Assembly (NCBI GenBank): GCA_030640495.1 | Contig: DAOWJH010000060.1 | Location: 1-5,851 of the forward strand | Length of the DNA stretch: 5,851 nt | Origin: Dehalococcoidia bacterium | Lineage (GTDB): Bacteria > Chloroflexota > Dehalococcoidia > Dehalococcoidales > DAOWJH01 | Direction: 5' to 3' | Shown here: positions 5,373 through 5,851 of the stretch, one piece after another | Layout of the letters: each line of letters opens with the position of its first letter | How positions within the stretch are numbered: the stretch's first letter is position 1 | Program-made: the position numbers and the translations under genes | Notes under the pieces: generated by a model | Database searches by the model: none | What the model was told of the DNA's origin: nothing | The model's input: only the letters and a program-made list of their open reading frames with translations

Positions 5373-5544
5373 CTTGTATGCCTGCTGGTTTCGGTCTTTA
5401 CATGCCTTGAGGGGATACTTACCTTATTTATTTATCTAGCTCACGCTCTCGCTCGGATAGATGAGTGACAGTTCAAAGTATAAGAGTATCCTCCACTTCA
5501 GGTTGGGAACAAGCCCTATCTATTCGTTTCATTGTAAGGAGCCT

Positions 5545-5675
5545 CTTCCTATTGTCATTACGAGGCACCCCTTCCTATTGTCATTGTGAGGCACAAAGTG
5601 CCGAAGCAATCTCTATGAATACCCGGGGATTGCCACGCCTTCAGCTCGCAATGACAGGAAAAGGGGACAATGACA
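5545..5675. repeat. CATTGCGAG-type dispersed inverted repeat with tandem left-arm duplication
   Basis: The left arm TTGTCATTGTGAG (5578-5590) pairs with CTCGCAATGACA (5645-5656). Inside, CCGAAGCAATCTC and GGGATTGCCACGCCTTC form further pairing. This is the MITE-like dispersed repeat seen in many bacterial genomes (CATTGCGAG...GAAGCAATC...GATTGC...CTCGCAATGACA). A 26-base left-arm unit is repeated in tandem at 5545-5570 and 5571-5596 with few differences, and another arm-like GACAATGACA lies at 5666-5675. It encodes no protein. Confidence 0.75.
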
Positions 5676-5751
5676 CGGTAAGGAAACAACGCGTCACTAA
5701 TCATGTGAACGAGTACAGCCCATTGACACCACCTCATTTTACTTGCTTCTA

Positions 5752-5760
5752 TGGTATACT
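5752..5760 (+). promoter_or_regulatory. Possible extended -10 promoter element before the next gene
   Basis: TGGTATACT forms an extended -10 box (TG at 5752-5753, TATACT at 5755-5760). A TTGACA lies at 5723-5728, but the 26-base spacer is too long for a normal -35, so only the extended -10 supports the call. AAGGAG follows at 5765-5770 with a possible TTG start at 5775, but that frame reads straight into the repeat. The promoter may instead serve a gene beyond the window end, as the other repeat copies each precede a gene. Confidence 0.35.
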
Positions 5761-5778
5761 TACCAAGGAGTAATTTGT

Positions 5779-5851
5779 TAAGGGGAGTTAGAGAGGATTC
5801 ACCCCTCTTAAAAAACCAGTTCCCCTTCCCCTTATTAAGAGGAAGGGGATA
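5779..5851 (+). repeat. Two-hairpin intergenic repeat, copy 5 (cut by window end)
   Basis: This copy begins AAGGGGAGTTAGAGAGG like copy 2, has a degraded module A, then AAAAAACCAGTTCCCC as in copy 4. Module B has arms 5822-5833 and 5837-5848 with one mismatch at 5840. The G-rich tail would continue past the end. By analogy with the other copies, a + strand gene probably starts within a few tens of bases after the window. Confidence 0.8.

Larger units (their letters stand above)
5373..5778. other. Gene-free stretch with repeats
   Basis: I find no credible gene here on either strand. From 5427 to 5544 nothing is recognisable apart from a weak imperfect inverted repeat (ATCTA 5434-5438 with TAGAT 5458-5462). 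From 5545 to 5675 lies a dispersed inverted repeat, and from 5752 a possible promoter, both listed separately. A long open frame at 5465-5773 is mostly translated repeat and is not annotated. Confidence 0.7.

Noticed and set aside
5723..5760. TTGACA with TATACT as a standard promoter pair
   Set aside because: The 26-base spacer is far outside the usual 16-18; only the extended -10 was kept, at low confidence.
5465..5773. 102-codon open frame on the + strand
   Set aside because: It runs through the CATTGCGAG-type repeat (giving the well-known spurious SLRGTPSYCHCEAQSAEAI-like translation), lacks domain features, and has no matching ribosome-binding site.

Overview
The window looks like a piece of a Dehalococcoidia-type (Chloroflexota) genome. 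The reasons are the gene order pgk-apgM-tpiA-miaA-dapF, the archaeal-type cofactor-independent phosphoglycerate mutase, and G-rich hairpin repeats of a kind I associate with that group. The taxonomy is inferred from memory of gene order and protein style, not from a search.

Left half (1-4207): a co-directional housekeeping run on the + strand. It starts with the last codons of pgk (phosphoglycerate kinase), followed by apgM (phosphoglycerate mutase), tpiA (triosephosphate isomerase), miaA (tRNA A37 dimethylallyltransferase) and dapF (diaminopimelate epimerase). The first three serve the triose-phosphate part of glycolysis/gluconeogenesis; miaA modifies tRNA; dapF belongs to the meso-DAP/lysine pathway. 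Every gap between these genes (75-155 bp) is largely filled by a copy of one two-hairpin repeat family in the same orientation. The repeat ends just before the next gene, and at apgM and dapF it appears to supply the ribosome-binding site. A fifth copy starts at 5779 and runs off the window.

Middle (about 3640-4550): a patch of decay. dapF has lost about 50 internal residues in frame, including the motif with the first catalytic cysteine. It also carries ten tandem TAGGG units near its 3' end that put in-frame amber stops before the last 21 codons. Directly behind it lies a 5'-truncated IS1595-like transposase remnant. This runs tail-to-tail into a frameshifted two-helix membrane-protein gene on the - strand, whose lost C-terminal 46 codons are still readable in another frame.

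Right part (4860-5851): two back-to-back promoters with -35 boxes only 5 bp apart drive the membrane-protein gene leftward and a 54-residue zinc-ribbon-like protein rightward. A convergent small CxxC protein gene follows. The last 480 bp hold no credible gene: a CATTGCGAG-type inverted repeat with a tandem 26-bp duplication, a possible promoter, and the start of the fifth hairpin repeat.

I see no RNA gene, CRISPR array or defence system. The interesting content is the repeat-punctuated operon and the damaged dapF locus rather than a new multi-gene system.
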